Positions 1 to 8,415 are shown, counted from the stretch's first letter. The stretch: 46,513 bases of DNA from Chloroflexota bacterium (GCA_016875915.1 VGOM01000016.1:1-46513); one strand, 5' to 3'. Numbers and translations: made by a program. The notes: a model not told the origin generated them from the sequence alone.

Positions 1-3000
1 CTGTGGGCACTGGCCTCTCCAACTACAACATCTCCTATGTCAATGGCACCCTGACCGTCAACACGAAGGCCTTGACTATCACCGCCAATAACCGCAGCAA
101 GACCTACGGCGATACCGTCACCTTCGCCGGAACAGAGTTCACCGCCGTTGGCCTGGTCAACGCTGACACCGTCACCAGCGTCACCTTGGTCAGCGCCGGT
201 TCTGGAGCTGGCGCCACGGTGTCCGGCAGTCCCTATGCCATCACTCCCAGCGCCGCTGTGGGCACTGGCCTCTCCAACTACAACATCTCCTATGTCAATG
301 GCAGTCTGACAGTGAATCTCAAAGCTCTGACTGTGACAGCGAACAACAGGAGCAAGACCTACGGCGATACCGTCACCTTCGCCGGAACAGAGTTCACCGC
401 CGTTGGCCTGGTCAACGCTGACACCGTCACCAGCGTCACCTTGGTCAGCGCCGGTTCTGGAGCCGGCGCCACGGTATCCGGCAGTCCCTATGCCATCACT
501 CCCAGCGCCGCAGTGGGCACAGGCCTCTCCAACTACAACATCTCCTATGTCAATGGCACCCTGACCGTCAACACGAAGGCCTTGACTATCACGGCCAATA
601 ACCGCAGCAAGACCTACGGCGATACCGTCACCTTCGCCGGAACAGAGTTCGTGGCCACCGGCCTGGTCAATGGTGACACGGTAACAAGCGTGACCTTGAC
701 CAGCTCAGGGACTGCTGCCGGGGCAGCGGTAGGAACATACAATATCGTCCCCAGCGCCGCTGTGGGCACTGGCCTCTCCAACTACAACATCTCCTATGTC
801 AATGGCAGTCTGACAGTGAATCTCAAAGCTCTGACTGTGACAGCGAACAACAGGAGCAAGACCTACGGCGACACCGTGACCTTCGCCGGAACAGAGTTCA
901 CCGCCGTTGGCCTGGTCAACGCTGACACCGTCACCAGCGTCACCTTGGTCAGCGCCGGTTCTGGAGCCGGCGCCACGGTGTCCGGCAGTCCCTATGCCAT
1001 CACCCCCAGCGCCGCTGTGGGCACTGGCCTCTCCAACTACAACATCTCCTATGTCAATGGCACCCTGACAGTGAACCCCAAGGCTTTGGATATCACGGCA
1101 AATGATCTAAGCAAGACCGTCGGCGATACGTTGACCTTCTCCGGGACAGAGTTCAGCGCTCCTGGCCTAGTCAACTCTGACACGGTGGATGGTGTCACCC
1201 TGACCAGCTCTGGCGCTGCCGCCGGTGCAGCGGTGGGGACATACGACATCGTCGCCAGTGCTGCGATCGGCACCGGCCTGTCCAACTACAACATCTCCTA
1301 CGTGAATGGCAGTCTGACAGTCAACTTGAGGACCTTGACCATCACCGCCAATGACCGCAGTAAGACCTACGGCGACACCGTCACCTTCGCCGGAACGGAG
1401 TTCACCATCGTTGGCCTCATCGACGGCGACACCGTCACCGGTGTGACGCTGACCAGTGCCGGATCCGGAGCCTCAGCTACGGTGGGCAGCTACAGCATCA
1501 TCCCAAGCGCTGCAGTAGGCAATGGCCTGTCCAACTACAACATCTCCTATGTCAACGGCAATCTCACGGTGAACCCAAAGGCTCTGACGATCACTGCGAA
1601 TGATAGGGGCAAGACCTACGGTGATACGCTCATCTTCGCCGGAACAGAGTTTGTGGCCACAGGCCTGGTCAATGGTGACACGGTAACAAGCGTGACCTTG
1701 GTCAGCGCCGGGGTTGCTGGCGGTGCCACTGTATCCGGCAGTCCCTATGCCATGACTCCCGGCGCCGCAGTGGGTACCGGCATGGCCAACTACAACATCT
1801 CCTACGTCGATGGCACCCTGACAGTGGTTCCCAAGGCGTTGACGATCACCGCCAACAGCCGGGTCAAGACGTACGGTGACACACTCACGTTCGCCGGCAC
1901 CGAGTTCAGCACCAGTGGTCTGTTGAACGCCGACACGGTCACCAGCGTGACTCTGACCAGCTCCGGGGCTGCCGCCGGTGCACAGCTGGGCACCTACGAC
2001 ATCGTGCCCGGCGCGGCTGTGGGCGTTGGCCTGCCCAACTACACCGTCACGTACTTCAACGGCACCGTGACAGTCGGCCCGAAGGCCCTGACCATCACGG
2101 CAAATGACCTAGGCAAGACCTACGGAGACACGTTTGCTTTCGATGGCACCGAGTTCCTGGCCATCGGCCTGGTCAACCCTGACACCGTCACGAGCATCAC
2201 TCTGACCAGCACCGGAGCCGGGGCGACCGCCGCGGCAGGAGCTCATGCCATAGTCCCCAGCGTTGCCACAGGCACAGGCCTGTCGAACTACAGCATCTCC
2301 TACGTGGAAGGCACTCTGACCGTCAGCCCAAAGGTCCTGACCATCACCGCCAACAGCCAGACCAAGACCTATGGTGATACAGCCGCCTTCGCCGGGACCG
2401 AATTCACCGCGGCCGGTTTGGTGAATGCCGACGCCATCACCGGCGTCACTCTGAGCAGCACCGGCGCAGGGGCAACCGCCCCGGCAGGAACACACGCCGT
2501 CATCCCCAGCGCTGCTGTGGGCACACGCCTATCCAACTACGACATCTCCTATGTCGGTGGCACACTGACCGTGAATCCGAAGGACCTGACCATCATCGCC
2601 AGCAACCGCAGCAAGACCTACGGCGATACCGTGACCTTCGCCGGAACGGAGTTCACAGCAGTTGGCCTGGTGAACGCTGACACGGTGACCAGCGTCACCC
2701 TGGCCAGTTCGGGGACTGCCGCCGACGCAGTGCTGGGTGTCTACGGTATCGTCCCTAGCGCCGCCCTGGGCAGCGGCCTGGGCAACTACGGCATCAGCTA
2801 CATCTATGGCCAGCTCAGTATCGTCAAAGGAATCATCGTCTGGGCCATCGACAGTTCGCCGGAGAAGCCAACTTACGGCGATGCCGTGACCTTCACGGCG
2901 AGTGTCACCGGAACGGGAGCCACAGCGGCCACCGGCACAGTAACCTTCAAGGATGGGGGCGTGACCCTGGGCAGCGCGACTCTGACTGACGGCTCGGCGG

Positions 3001-3230
3001 TCTACACGGCATCGACGCTGAGCGCCGGGAGCCACTACATCACCGTCACCTATGACGGGGGCGCCAACTTCGACGGCAGTGCCTCGCTGGCCCATATCTG
3101 CACCGTGAAAGCACCGGCGAAGGTGAATCTGGCCCTGCTGGCCGAGATCATCGCCGCCGGGGGAGTCGCTATGCTGCTTCTCCTGGTACTGATTCTCCGG
3201 CGCAAGCGGGGACGGGTCCAGCAGGCGTAG
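1..3230 (+). CDS. MBG-repeat surface protein, C-terminally membrane anchored (5' partial)
   Basis: The reading frame is open at the left edge, so the N-terminus is missing; the visible part is about 1,076 residues. It consists of a partial repeat, then eleven repeats of 83 or 85 residues (starting at 66, 321, 576, 825, 1080, 1329, 1578, 1833, 2082, 2331 and 2580), each opening with K-A-L-T-I-T-A-N and containing KTYGDT, GTEF, NYNISYV and LTV. This pattern matches MBG-type beta-sandwich repeats found in large bacterial surface or adhesin-like proteins. An Ig-like domain follows (2829-3110; ATGTVTFKDGG region), then a hydrophobic helix and an RRKRGR tail (3120-3227), which reads as a C-terminal anchor with a cytoplasmic basic end. 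A role outside the cell, as an adhesin or surface-layer component, is inferred. The first four repeats are nearly identical at DNA level. Confidence 0.85.
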   Translation, partial: VGTGLSNYNISYVNGTLTVNTKALTITANNRSKTYGDTVTFAGTEFTAVGLVNADTVTSVTLVSAGSGAGATVSGSPYAITPSAAVGTGLSNYNISYVNGSLTVNLKALTVTANNRSKTYGDTVTFAGTEFTAVGLVNADTVTSVTLVSAGSGAGATVSGSPYAITPSAAVGTGLSNYNISYVNGTLTVNTKALTITANNRSKTYGDTVTFAGTEFVATGLVNGDTVTSVTLTSSGTAAGAAVGTYNIVPSAAVGTGLSNYNISYVNGSLTVNLKALTVTANNRSKTYGDTVTFAGTEFTAVGLVNADTVTSVTLVSAGSGAGATVSGSPYAITPSAAVGTGLSNYNISYVNGTLTVNPKALDITANDLSKTVGDTLTFSGTEFSAPGLVNSDTVDGVTLTSSGAAAGAAVGTYDIVASAAIGTGLSNYNISYVNGSLTVNLRTLTITANDRSKTYGDTVTFAGTEFTIVGLIDGDTVTGVTLTSAGSGASATVGSYSIIPSAAVGNGLSNYNISYVNGNLTVNPKALTITANDRGKTYGDTLIFAGTEFVATGLVNGDTVTSVTLVSAGVAGGATVSGSPYAMTPGAAVGTGMANYNISYVDGTLTVVPKALTITANSRVKTYGDTLTFAGTEFSTSGLLNADTVTSVTLTSSGAAAGAQLGTYDIVPGAAVGVGLPNYTVTYFNGTVTVGPKALTITANDLGKTYGDTFAFDGTEFLAIGLVNPDTVTSITLTSTGAGATAAAGAHAIVPSVATGTGLSNYSISYVEGTLTVSPKVLTITANSQTKTYGDTAAFAGTEFTAAGLVNADAITGVTLSSTGAGATAPAGTHAVIPSAAVGTRLSNYDISYVGGTLTVNPKDLTIIASNRSKTYGDTVTFAGTEFTAVGLVNADTVTSVTLASSGTAADAVLGVYGIVPSAALGSGLGNYGISYIYGQLSIVKGIIVWAIDSSPEKPTYGDAVTFTASVTGTGATAATGTVTFKDGGVTLGSATLTDGSAVYTASTLSAGSHYITVTYDGGANFDGSASLAHICTVKAPAKVNLALLAEIIAAGGVAMLLLLVLILRRKRGRVQQA
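66..2828 (+). repeat. Tandem coding repeats, 11 units of 249 or 255 bp
   Basis: Units of 255 bp (85 codons; the TVSGSPYAIT variant) and 249 bp (83 codons; the AVGTYxIVPS variant) are mixed. Units 1-4 are almost identical in DNA, whereas units 5-11 have diverged. Units 1+2 (66-575) and 3+4 (576-1079) share the same alternation of junction sequences, indicating duplication of a two-unit block of roughly 505 bp. Confidence 0.9.
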
Positions 3231-3302
3231 GTATCGTCACCCCCACGCCCATCTCCGCCGTCACGGCGTCGCACCAGCCGCGCTTCGCACGCTCACCGAT
3301 GC

Positions 3303-3308
3303 TATAAT
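3303..3308 (+). promoter_or_regulatory. -10 element TATAAT, probably leaderless promoter
   Basis: A perfect TATAAT in the context GCTATAAT ends 8 bases before the ATG at 3317. A start site about 7 bases downstream of the hexamer would fall on or next to the start codon, implying a leaderless or nearly leaderless mRNA. No convincing -35 is visible. Confidence 0.55.
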
Positions 3309-3316
3309 GACGTGCC

Positions 3317-3601
3317 ATGGCCGGGTACCAAGTGTACGTTGATGACAACTTCCACCACGGGGACGAGAGCGAACGCTACCGTCTGGGCGAGTTCACCACC
3401 CGGGAGGAAGCCCTGGCTGCCTGCCGGGCCAAAGTCGATGAGTACTTCGACAGAATCCAGAAAGGGGCACACAGCTTCAAGGAGCTCTGGGAGGGCTACA
3501 TGCTCTACGGTGAAGACCCGTTCATCTCCAACGATGACACCCAGCCCGCATTCTCCGCCTGGGGATACGCCAAGCAGAGATGCCTGGAGTACTCCGCCTG
3601 A
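3317..3601 (+). CDS. Small soluble protein of unknown function (94 aa)
   Basis: A 94-residue, acidic and aromatic-rich soluble protein with no signal peptide or membrane span. It begins MAGYQVYVDDNFHH and ends with a WGYAKQRCLEYSA tail. I recognise no catalytic motif. The TATAAT at 3303 sits so close to the ATG that no Shine-Dalgarno fits between them, so translation is probably leaderless. It is a single gene between the repeat protein and a membrane protein that begins 46 bases downstream. Short proteins of this look are annotated as hypothetical in many bacteria; I cannot assign a role. An overlapping +1-frame reading (3312-3641) is judged a shadow because of its low-complexity composition. 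Confidence 0.7.
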   Translation: MAGYQVYVDDNFHHGDESERYRLGEFTTREEALAACRAKVDEYFDRIQKGAHSFKELWEGYMLYGEDPFISNDDTQPAFSAWGYAKQRCLEYSA

Positions 3602-3647
3602 GGGCCGGTCTCATTTCCGCAGCGGAAGGCGCCAGACGTAGCAGACC

Positions 3648-4271
3648 GTGAAGAAGCTCGCCCTGGGATCCCTGGTCGTCGCCAATCTGATGCCCGTCCT
3701 GGGCATCCTGGCCCTGGACTGGGACCTGTTCTCCATCCTCTTCTTCTACTGGCTGGAGTCAGCCGTGGTGGGCGTCTACAACATCCCCCGGATGGCCATG
3801 GCCAACCCCACCGGTAGACAGACGGATCAGGGGGGCACCGCCGTCGCTTCCCGCAGCCACAGGCTCTCCGGAATCCTCTTCTTCCTGGTCCACTACTCCT
3901 TCTTCATGGCCGGCCACGGGGCCTTCATATTCGCGTTGTTCGAACGGGTTGCCATCGAAATCACGCCGGTGGCAGTGGGCATCTCGCTGCTCATCATCAG
4001 CCACGGGCTGTCCTTCCTGCTCAACTTCGTCGGTCGCCGCGAATACCAGAGAGTCAGCCTGTCCGAGCAGATGGTGGCCCCCTACCAGAGGATCATGGTG
4101 ATGCATCTGGCCATCATAGCCTGTGCCTTCCTGCTCAACCTCCTGGGACCGAACCGGATCACCCTGATACTCCTGATAGTGCTGAAGATCGGCATCGACG
4201 CCTTCGCCCATCTGAGGGAACACCGCCGGCTGGGGACCTACGCCAGCGGCGGGATGTCAGTCAGCGCCTGA
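3648..4271 (+). CDS. DUF6498-like integral membrane protein (207 aa)
   Basis: A GTG start gives a 207-residue protein with about five or six hydrophobic segments (near residues 5-25, 27-45, 75-100, 105-130, 150-190). It contains the pattern LFFYWLESAVVGVYNIPRM followed later by FFLVHYSFFM and a C-terminal LKIGIDAFAHLREH. The same order (WIYWAQSVIIGIFNWGRI, FFLVHYGFFH, LKTVADAVMHMVEH) occurs in the protein encoded at 4633-5244, so the two are paralogues. The family resembles DUF6498, which has no known function. The 3' end overlaps the convergent small membrane protein gene (4257-4544) by 15 bases. Function unknown. Confidence 0.8.
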   Translation: MKKLALGSLVVANLMPVLGILALDWDLFSILFFYWLESAVVGVYNIPRMAMANPTGRQTDQGGTAVASRSHRLSGILFFLVHYSFFMAGHGAFIFALFERVAIEITPVAVGISLLIISHGLSFLLNFVGRREYQRVSLSEQMVAPYQRIMVMHLAIIACAFLLNLLGPNRITLILLIVLKIGIDAFAHLREHRRLGTYASGGMSVSA

Positions 4272-4544
4272 ACCGGGAGACCCGGAGTCTCCCCTGCCGG
4301 GCCTCTTCAGCCAGAGGACAGCGGCGCCCACCCCGAAGGCAGTCAGCAGGCCGCCCACCACGATGAAGATCACCCTGACTATCCTCAGCACCAGGGCCAG
4401 GTCCCAGAACGACGGGGTGTCCCACCCTACCCGTTCATCAGCGCTGGTCAGCAACCCGCTGATCTCCGAGTAGAAGACCAGGCTGACAAGCAGGAAGATG
4501 CACCCGTTGCAGAGGAAGGCCAGCGCATAGATCAGCTTCGTCAT
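4257..4544 (-). CDS. Small two-span membrane protein (95 aa)
   Basis: I start it at the ATG at 4544, preceded by a GGAGAGG ribosome site, rather than at upstream in-frame codons that give a low-complexity extension. The protein begins MTKLIYALAFLCNG and has two hydrophobic helices (about residues 5-25 and 45-75), followed by a short glycine- and serine-rich tail. It lies just downstream of the DUF6498-like gene at 4633 on the same strand (88-base gap), so the two are probably co-transcribed. No family is recognised. The last 15 bases overlap the convergent gene at 3648-4271. Confidence 0.65.
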   Translation of the reverse strand: MTKLIYALAFLCNGCIFLLVSLVFYSEISGLLTSADERVGWDTPSFWDLALVLRIVRVIFIVVGGLLTAFGVGAAVLWLKRPGRGDSGSPGSGAD

Positions 4545-4632
4545 CCGGCCTCTCCGCAATGCCGCGGCATCCCCCACCCCATCCCCCGGAGCGGACCGCG
4601 GCCCCTGATCGCCGTCCGGCCTGAAGCGTGGA

Positions 4633-5244
4633 CTACTTCCCTCTTTCGGCATGCTCCACCATATGCATAACAGCGTCCGCCACCGTCTTCAACCCCAGGA
4701 AGAGGAGCAGGCTGCCGCCTGACTCCGCCCCGACGAAACCGCCCAGGATGATGGTGAAATGCATCGGGATGATCCGCCCGTAGGGCAGGAACATGATGCA
4801 GCCGATGTTGGGCGTCCTCTCCCTGTCCCTCTCCCTGTTGTGCCGGTAGGAGAATCCGTGGCCTATCAGGAAGGCCAGGGTGCACAGTCCCATGCCCAGA
4901 AACGGCGTGCCGGCCTCGGGGGTCATCAGCACCAGCAGGAAGATCAGATACACTAGATGAAAGAACCCGTAGTGGACGAGAAAGAACCGGGCCACCTCCC
5001 GCTGCGTCTGCGGCGTCGCCTCGGCAGGCTTGTCGCCGATGCGGAAGTTCTCCGTGGAGAACTTCTTCAGGTCCATGATCCTCCCCCAGTTGAAGATCCC
5101 GATGATCACGCTCTGTGCCCAGTAGATCCACATCACATCCCGGATCTGCCAATCCAGGGCCAGAGCCACGGCGATGGTCACCAGGTTGGAGATGACAAGG
5201 ACGGCCACCGACCTGTCGGCATGGAATCGCCCCGCCAGATTCAC
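4633..5244 (-). CDS. DUF6498-like integral membrane protein (203 aa)
   Basis: Starts at GTG 5244 with a GGGAG ribosome site about nine bases upstream. The protein has some six hydrophobic segments and carries WIYWAQSVIIGIFNWGRI, FFLVHYGFFHLVYL, GHGFSYRHNRERDRER and a C-terminal LKTVADAVMHMVEHAERGK. It is a paralogue of the plus-strand gene at 3648-4271; both share the YW...VxGxxN, FFLVHY, GHG(L/F)S and final DAxxHxxEH pattern. This resembles the uncharacterised family DUF6498. The conserved histidines near membrane borders could bind a metal or cofactor, but that is conjecture. Likely co-transcribed with the small membrane protein at 4257-4544. Confidence 0.8.
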   Translation of the reverse strand: MNLAGRFHADRSVAVLVISNLVTIAVALALDWQIRDVMWIYWAQSVIIGIFNWGRIMDLKKFSTENFRIGDKPAEATPQTQREVARFFLVHYGFFHLVYLIFLLVLMTPEAGTPFLGMGLCTLAFLIGHGFSYRHNRERDRERTPNIGCIMFLPYGRIIPMHFTIILGGFVGAESGGSLLLFLGLKTVADAVMHMVEHAERGK

Positions 5245-5348
5245 TTCTCAGCTCCCGGCAATGGGTTCCCCTCTGACTTCGTTGCGCCGCGGATGATGGG
5301 GGCAAGACGTGCCCGACGGATGCCGTGTGGGCGGCCTGCCTCCACCAC

Positions 5349-6449
5349 TCAATCCCACCGGAAGAAGCGGATGGTCACGGCCAGGCAGACCACCACCCAG
5401 GCCCCCATCACCGCTATGTCGATGGTCATGGGGTGCAGCGGCGTGCCCGCTACCATGATCTGCCTCAAGGCGTCGTTGAGATAGGTCAGCGGCAGGATCT
5501 TCACCACCGGCTGGATGAAGGACGGCATGCTGGTCACCTCGAAGAATGTCCCCGAGAGGATCATCATGGGCATGGTGATGACGTTGATCACCGGTGCGGC
5601 CGCCTCCTCGGTCTTCACAAACGCGGCTACGAGGTAGCCCAAGCTGGTGAAGGCCAGGGTCCCCAGAACGACCATGCCGCAGAAGGTGAACCAGTTGCCG
5701 ACCATCTGCACGTCGAAGACCAGCCGGCCCACCAGCACGATCAGCGCCGCAGTGAGCAGGACCAGGATCATCCGGAAGGTCAGGTCGCCCAGGACCAGCG
5801 TCGATCGGCGCAGCGGTGTGGTGCCCAGGCGCTTGATGATATGCGCCTGCCTCTGCTGGATGACGGGCAGCGCGCCGAAGAGGCCGGTGAACATCAGGGA
5901 CATGCCCAGTATGCCCGGCACCAGGTAGTCGATGTGCCTCAGTTGATGCGACTCCAGGCTGTTCTGCTCCAGGCCGATGAGCGGCGTGCTGTTCTGCAGC
6001 ACCCGGTCTATCCCGTCGACAACCTGATACAGCACGGGGATCAGGGTCTGCTGGTTGGAGGCCAGGCTGGGATCGTAGTACACCTCGAGCTGTGAAGGCA
6101 GGCGCTGACTCAGGGCCAGGTCCATGTCCGCCGGCACCACGATCACCGCATCGAGGTCACCGTCCCGCAGCGACCGTAGCATCTCCTCCTGAGGCCCCAT
6201 CTCCACCTCGAACATCTGCTTGCCCCCGCCCGCGCTCACCATCCCCAGGCCCTGGGCAACGAAGCCGGCGCTCTGTGGCGAGCCCAGGTCGGACAGCCCC
6301 ACGTCGAAGGTCTGAATCCCCCGACCGCTGAAGGCCCAGCCGAAGAGGAGGATGAACATGATGGGGAAGATGAAGGTGAAGAACAGGGCAGCCCTGTCCC
6401 TGACGAACTGCCTGAAGTGCACCGAGAAGACGGCGGCGAAGGCCCTCAA
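5349..6449 (-). CDS. ABC-2 type transporter permease
   Basis: 366 residues with the typical ABC-2 layout: an N-terminal helix (FTFIFPIMFILLFGWAF, about residues 24-42), a long extracytoplasmic domain (about 45-175), then five C-terminal helices ending near ...RFFRWD. It forms an export complex with the ATPase encoded immediately upstream; the two genes overlap by 4 bases (6446-6449). Families of this type export drugs, lipids or other hydrophobic substrates (YhaP/YbhS/DrrB-like). The substrate cannot be read from sequence. Translational coupling implies a stoichiometric ATPase/permease pair that would dimerise to form the full transporter. Confidence 0.9.
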   Translation of the reverse strand: MRAFAAVFSVHFRQFVRDRAALFFTFIFPIMFILLFGWAFSGRGIQTFDVGLSDLGSPQSAGFVAQGLGMVSAGGGKQMFEVEMGPQEEMLRSLRDGDLDAVIVVPADMDLALSQRLPSQLEVYYDPSLASNQQTLIPVLYQVVDGIDRVLQNSTPLIGLEQNSLESHQLRHIDYLVPGILGMSLMFTGLFGALPVIQQRQAHIIKRLGTTPLRRSTLVLGDLTFRMILVLLTAALIVLVGRLVFDVQMVGNWFTFCGMVVLGTLAFTSLGYLVAAFVKTEEAAAPVINVITMPMMILSGTFFEVTSMPSFIQPVVKILPLTYLNDALRQIMVAGTPLHPMTIDIAVMGAWVVVCLAVTIRFFRWD

Positions 6450-7366
6450 TCCCTTATCCTCTTTCCGGTCAGCTTCAGGAAGACATCCTCCAGGGTGGCC
6501 TGCCGCACGAAGAGCTCCGACAGCGCCGCCGACCGCTCCGCGGCCAGCGACAGCAGGGCGGAGATCGCGGCAGGGATGTCGCTGGTATACAGGATGACCT
6601 CATCACCCTCCCTGATGGCCTTGGTCACCCCGGTCAGGCCGGCCAGCACCTCATCGCCGGGGTAGTTGGTCATCTTGAACTGGATGGCGCTCTCCTTGAT
6701 GTGCTCCTCGATCATCCGCCGGGGGCTGTCCAGCGCAATCACCTTGCCGTGGTCCATGATGGCCACCCGGTCGCACAGCCGTTGCGCTTCCTCCATATAG
6801 TGCGTGGTCAGCAAGACCGTCTTGCCCGTGCGGTGGAAGTTCTCCACCACCTCCCACATGGCCCGGCGGGCCTGGGGGTCCAGTCCGGTGGTCGGCTCGT
6901 CCAGAAACAGGACCTCCGGATCGTTGACGAAGGCCAGGGCCACCGACAGCCGCTGCTGCTGCCCACCGGAGAGGTTCCGATAGAGCACCTTCCGGCTTTC
7001 CTCCAGCCGGGCCAGCGTGATGATGTCGGCCGCAGGCAGACAGGTCTTGTACAGGGTGCGGAAGAAGTTGATCGACTCCTCCACCGTCAGATTGGGGAAT
7101 AGCGCCGGATGCTGGGACTGCACCCCGATCCGCTCCTTGATGGCCCGGATGTCCCGGGACACGTCCATGCCCAGCAGAGTGACCGTGCCGCTGTCCGCCG
7201 TGCGCAGTCCCTCGATGATCTCCACCGTGGTGGTCTTCCCCGCACCGTTCGGCCCGAGCATGCCGAACACCTCTGCCCTGGCCACGGAGATGCTGATCCC
7301 GTCCACGGCCCTGATGCTGCCGTAGGTCTTGACCAGGTCCTTCACCTCGACCACGGTCTGATTCAT
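6446..7366 (-). CDS. ABC transporter ATP-binding protein (drug/export type)
   Basis: 306 residues. Walker A GPNGAGKT (residues 38-45), signature LSGGQ (132-136), and Walker B plus D-loop LFLDEPTTGLD (153-163) are all intact, followed by the H-loop in LLTTHYMEEA. A C-terminal extension of about 90 residues is typical of the DrrA/CcmA/NatA export group. It powers the permease encoded by the overlapping downstream gene. The ATG at 7366 has a GGGGA ribosome site and a promoter about 20-50 bases upstream. The substrate is unknown. Confidence 0.93.
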   Translation of the reverse strand: MNQTVVEVKDLVKTYGSIRAVDGISISVARAEVFGMLGPNGAGKTTTVEIIEGLRTADSGTVTLLGMDVSRDIRAIKERIGVQSQHPALFPNLTVEESINFFRTLYKTCLPAADIITLARLEESRKVLYRNLSGGQQQRLSVALAFVNDPEVLFLDEPTTGLDPQARRAMWEVVENFHRTGKTVLLTTHYMEEAQRLCDRVAIMDHGKVIALDSPRRMIEEHIKESAIQFKMTNYPGDEVLAGLTGVTKAIREGDEVILYTSDIPAAISALLSLAAERSAALSELFVRQATLEDVFLKLTGKRIRD

Positions 7367-7387
7367 GGTCCCCGTTCTCAGCCGCCG

Positions 7388-7416
7388 ATTGTAGCATCAA
7401 GACCCCTGTCCCGCAA
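7388..7416 (-). promoter_or_regulatory. Promoter of the ABC transporter operon
   Basis: On the minus strand, TTGCGG (7411-7416) and TACAAT (7388-7393) are separated by 17 bases, just upstream of the ATPase ATG at 7366. Confidence 0.55.
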
Positions 7417-7441
7417 ACCCCCCACGGAACCCAAAACCATA

Positions 7442-7470
7442 TTGACTGGCTGGCTCCGCCAAGCTATAAT
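7442..7470 (+). promoter_or_regulatory. Promoter TTGACT-17-TATAAT
   Basis: TTGACT (7442-7447) and TATAAT (7465-7470) are 17 bases apart, near consensus, and point to the small zinc-ribbon gene at 7520. It is divergent from the ABC promoter. Confidence 0.75.
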
Positions 7471-7519
7471 CTTATGCGCTACGGCAGGGCTGCCAACAGG
7501 GGTCTGACAAGGGGGTGTG

Positions 7520-7717
7520 ATGCAGGTAGTTGGCTACTGTCCGGTCTGCAGGCAAGACCAGAAGCTCCAGGTTCAGTTCGACGAAGTGACCTCCATCTTT
7601 GAGCTCTGGTGTCCCTGCTGCGTCTTCCTGGTGGACAGTGTGACTCAGACCCAGGGGGACTTCGACAGCTTCCTGGAGTTGGGCTGGCAGGTCACCTACC
7701 GGTCCGCCTACGCCTGA
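7520..7717 (+). CDS. Small zinc-ribbon-like protein (65 aa)
   Basis: I choose ATG 7520 over the adjacent GTG 7517 because the AAGGGGG ribosome site (7509-7515) is better spaced from it. The 65-residue protein has CPVC (Cys7, Cys10) and WCPCC (Cys31, Cys34) separated by 20 residues, a CxxC-CxxC arrangement that suggests a single zinc-ribbon, followed by an acidic C-terminal half. A strong promoter lies directly upstream. Role unknown; it could be a small regulatory or protein-protein interaction module. Confidence 0.7.
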   Translation: MQVVGYCPVCRQDQKLQVQFDEVTSIFELWCPCCVFLVDSVTQTQGDFDSFLELGWQVTYRSAYA

Positions 7718-8039
7718 CGCCGCCGGAGTGGCATCAATACCCGCTGAGACCGGCGGGGCTCCACACTGGCCCCGCTGTTGAGGACTACGCCAATGGCAGC
7801 CTGCCCCGGGGAGCTCATCCCCGGGACATCCCCCACTGTGAACACCGGGTCCGCATAGGCATATCTACCTATACCGCCGGCCCCAGCCCACCGTAGATTC
7901 TACTCGCGGGCCAATCTGTCATTGACGACTTTTCGGCAGGTCATGACGGGTATGGCGGCGGAAGCCGGTTTGGCCTGCCGGGTGCTACCCTGATGCTGGA
8001 AAAGAGAAGGGCCTACAGCCTTAGGAAGGAGGAAACAAA
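7718..8039 (+). other. Intergenic region with hairpin and leader of the small-protein array
   Basis: No gene is seen in these 322 bases. A 7-bp stem GCGGGGC/GCCCCGC (7753-7775, 9-base loop) lies 35 bases past the zinc-ribbon gene and may end its transcript, although no T-tract follows. TTGACG at 7922 is a possible -35 without a well spaced -10. The region ends in a very strong AAGGAGGA ribosome site (8026-8033). Confidence 0.4.
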
Positions 8040-8189
8040 ATGGAATGGGAGATGGAAGTGGCAATAGCGGTGGCAACCCCGATAATCCTTCTGCCGGTGG
8101 CCTTCGTCTGGTACCTCAACCTGGCCGGCCTCTATGCGGCGGTCACTGAGGTCAGGAAGGCCCGCAAAGCGGCCAAAGCGACGGCATAG
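8040..8189 (+). CDS. Single-span micro-membrane protein 1 (49 aa)
   Basis: The ATG at 8040 follows AAGGAGGA with a 6-base gap. The 49-residue product begins MEWEMEVAIAVATP, has one hydrophobic helix (about residues 7-32), the core PVAFVWYLNLAGLYAAV (19-35), and a basic tail (VRKARKAAKATA). It is a clear paralogue of the next two genes: all three share (E/Q)W near the start, a PxxLxPVAFVWY(L/M)NLxGxY core and a basic C-terminus. The hydrophobic helix with a positive C-terminal tail predicts N-out/C-in insertion. No named family is recognised; a role as a subunit or regulator of a larger membrane complex is possible but unproven. Gene finders with a 60-codon limit would miss it. Confidence 0.8.
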   Translation: MEWEMEVAIAVATPIILLPVAFVWYLNLAGLYAAVTEVRKARKAAKATA

Positions 8190-8244
8190 TGAGGGCGAGT
8201 CGTCGGGCGCTTGATGGCGGAGATGACAGGGAGGAGGGACCGAA

Positions 8245-8415
8245 ATGGAATGGCAATTCATCATCGCCCTGGTAGTGATGATCCCTATCGTCCTGGTGCC
8301 GGTGGCCTTCGTGTGGTATCTCAACCTGGGCGGGCTCTACGCCGCCGTTCGCGATGTCCGCAGGAGGAGAGCGGCGGACCGCGATGCCGGACTGGCGGCC
8401 GGACGGGCCAAGTAG
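8245..8415 (+). CDS. Single-span micro-membrane protein 2 (56 aa)
   Basis: Begins at ATG 8245 after GGGAGGAGGG (about 8230-8239). The 56-residue product starts MEWQFIIALVVMIP, shares the PVAFVWYLNLGGLYAAV core with its neighbour (residues 19-35) and ends in an arginine-rich tail (VRDVRRRRAADRD). It is 55 bases downstream of copy 1 and has its own strong ribosome site. The conservation of the core while tails differ indicates selection on the membrane segment. Function unknown. Confidence 0.82.
   Translation: MEWQFIIALVVMIPIVLVPVAFVWYLNLGGLYAAVRDVRRRRAADRDAGLAAGRAK

Noticed and set aside
66-2828. Direct repeats suggesting a CRISPR array
   Set aside because: The repeats are 249-255 bp, in frame and without spacers; they are coding MBG repeats.
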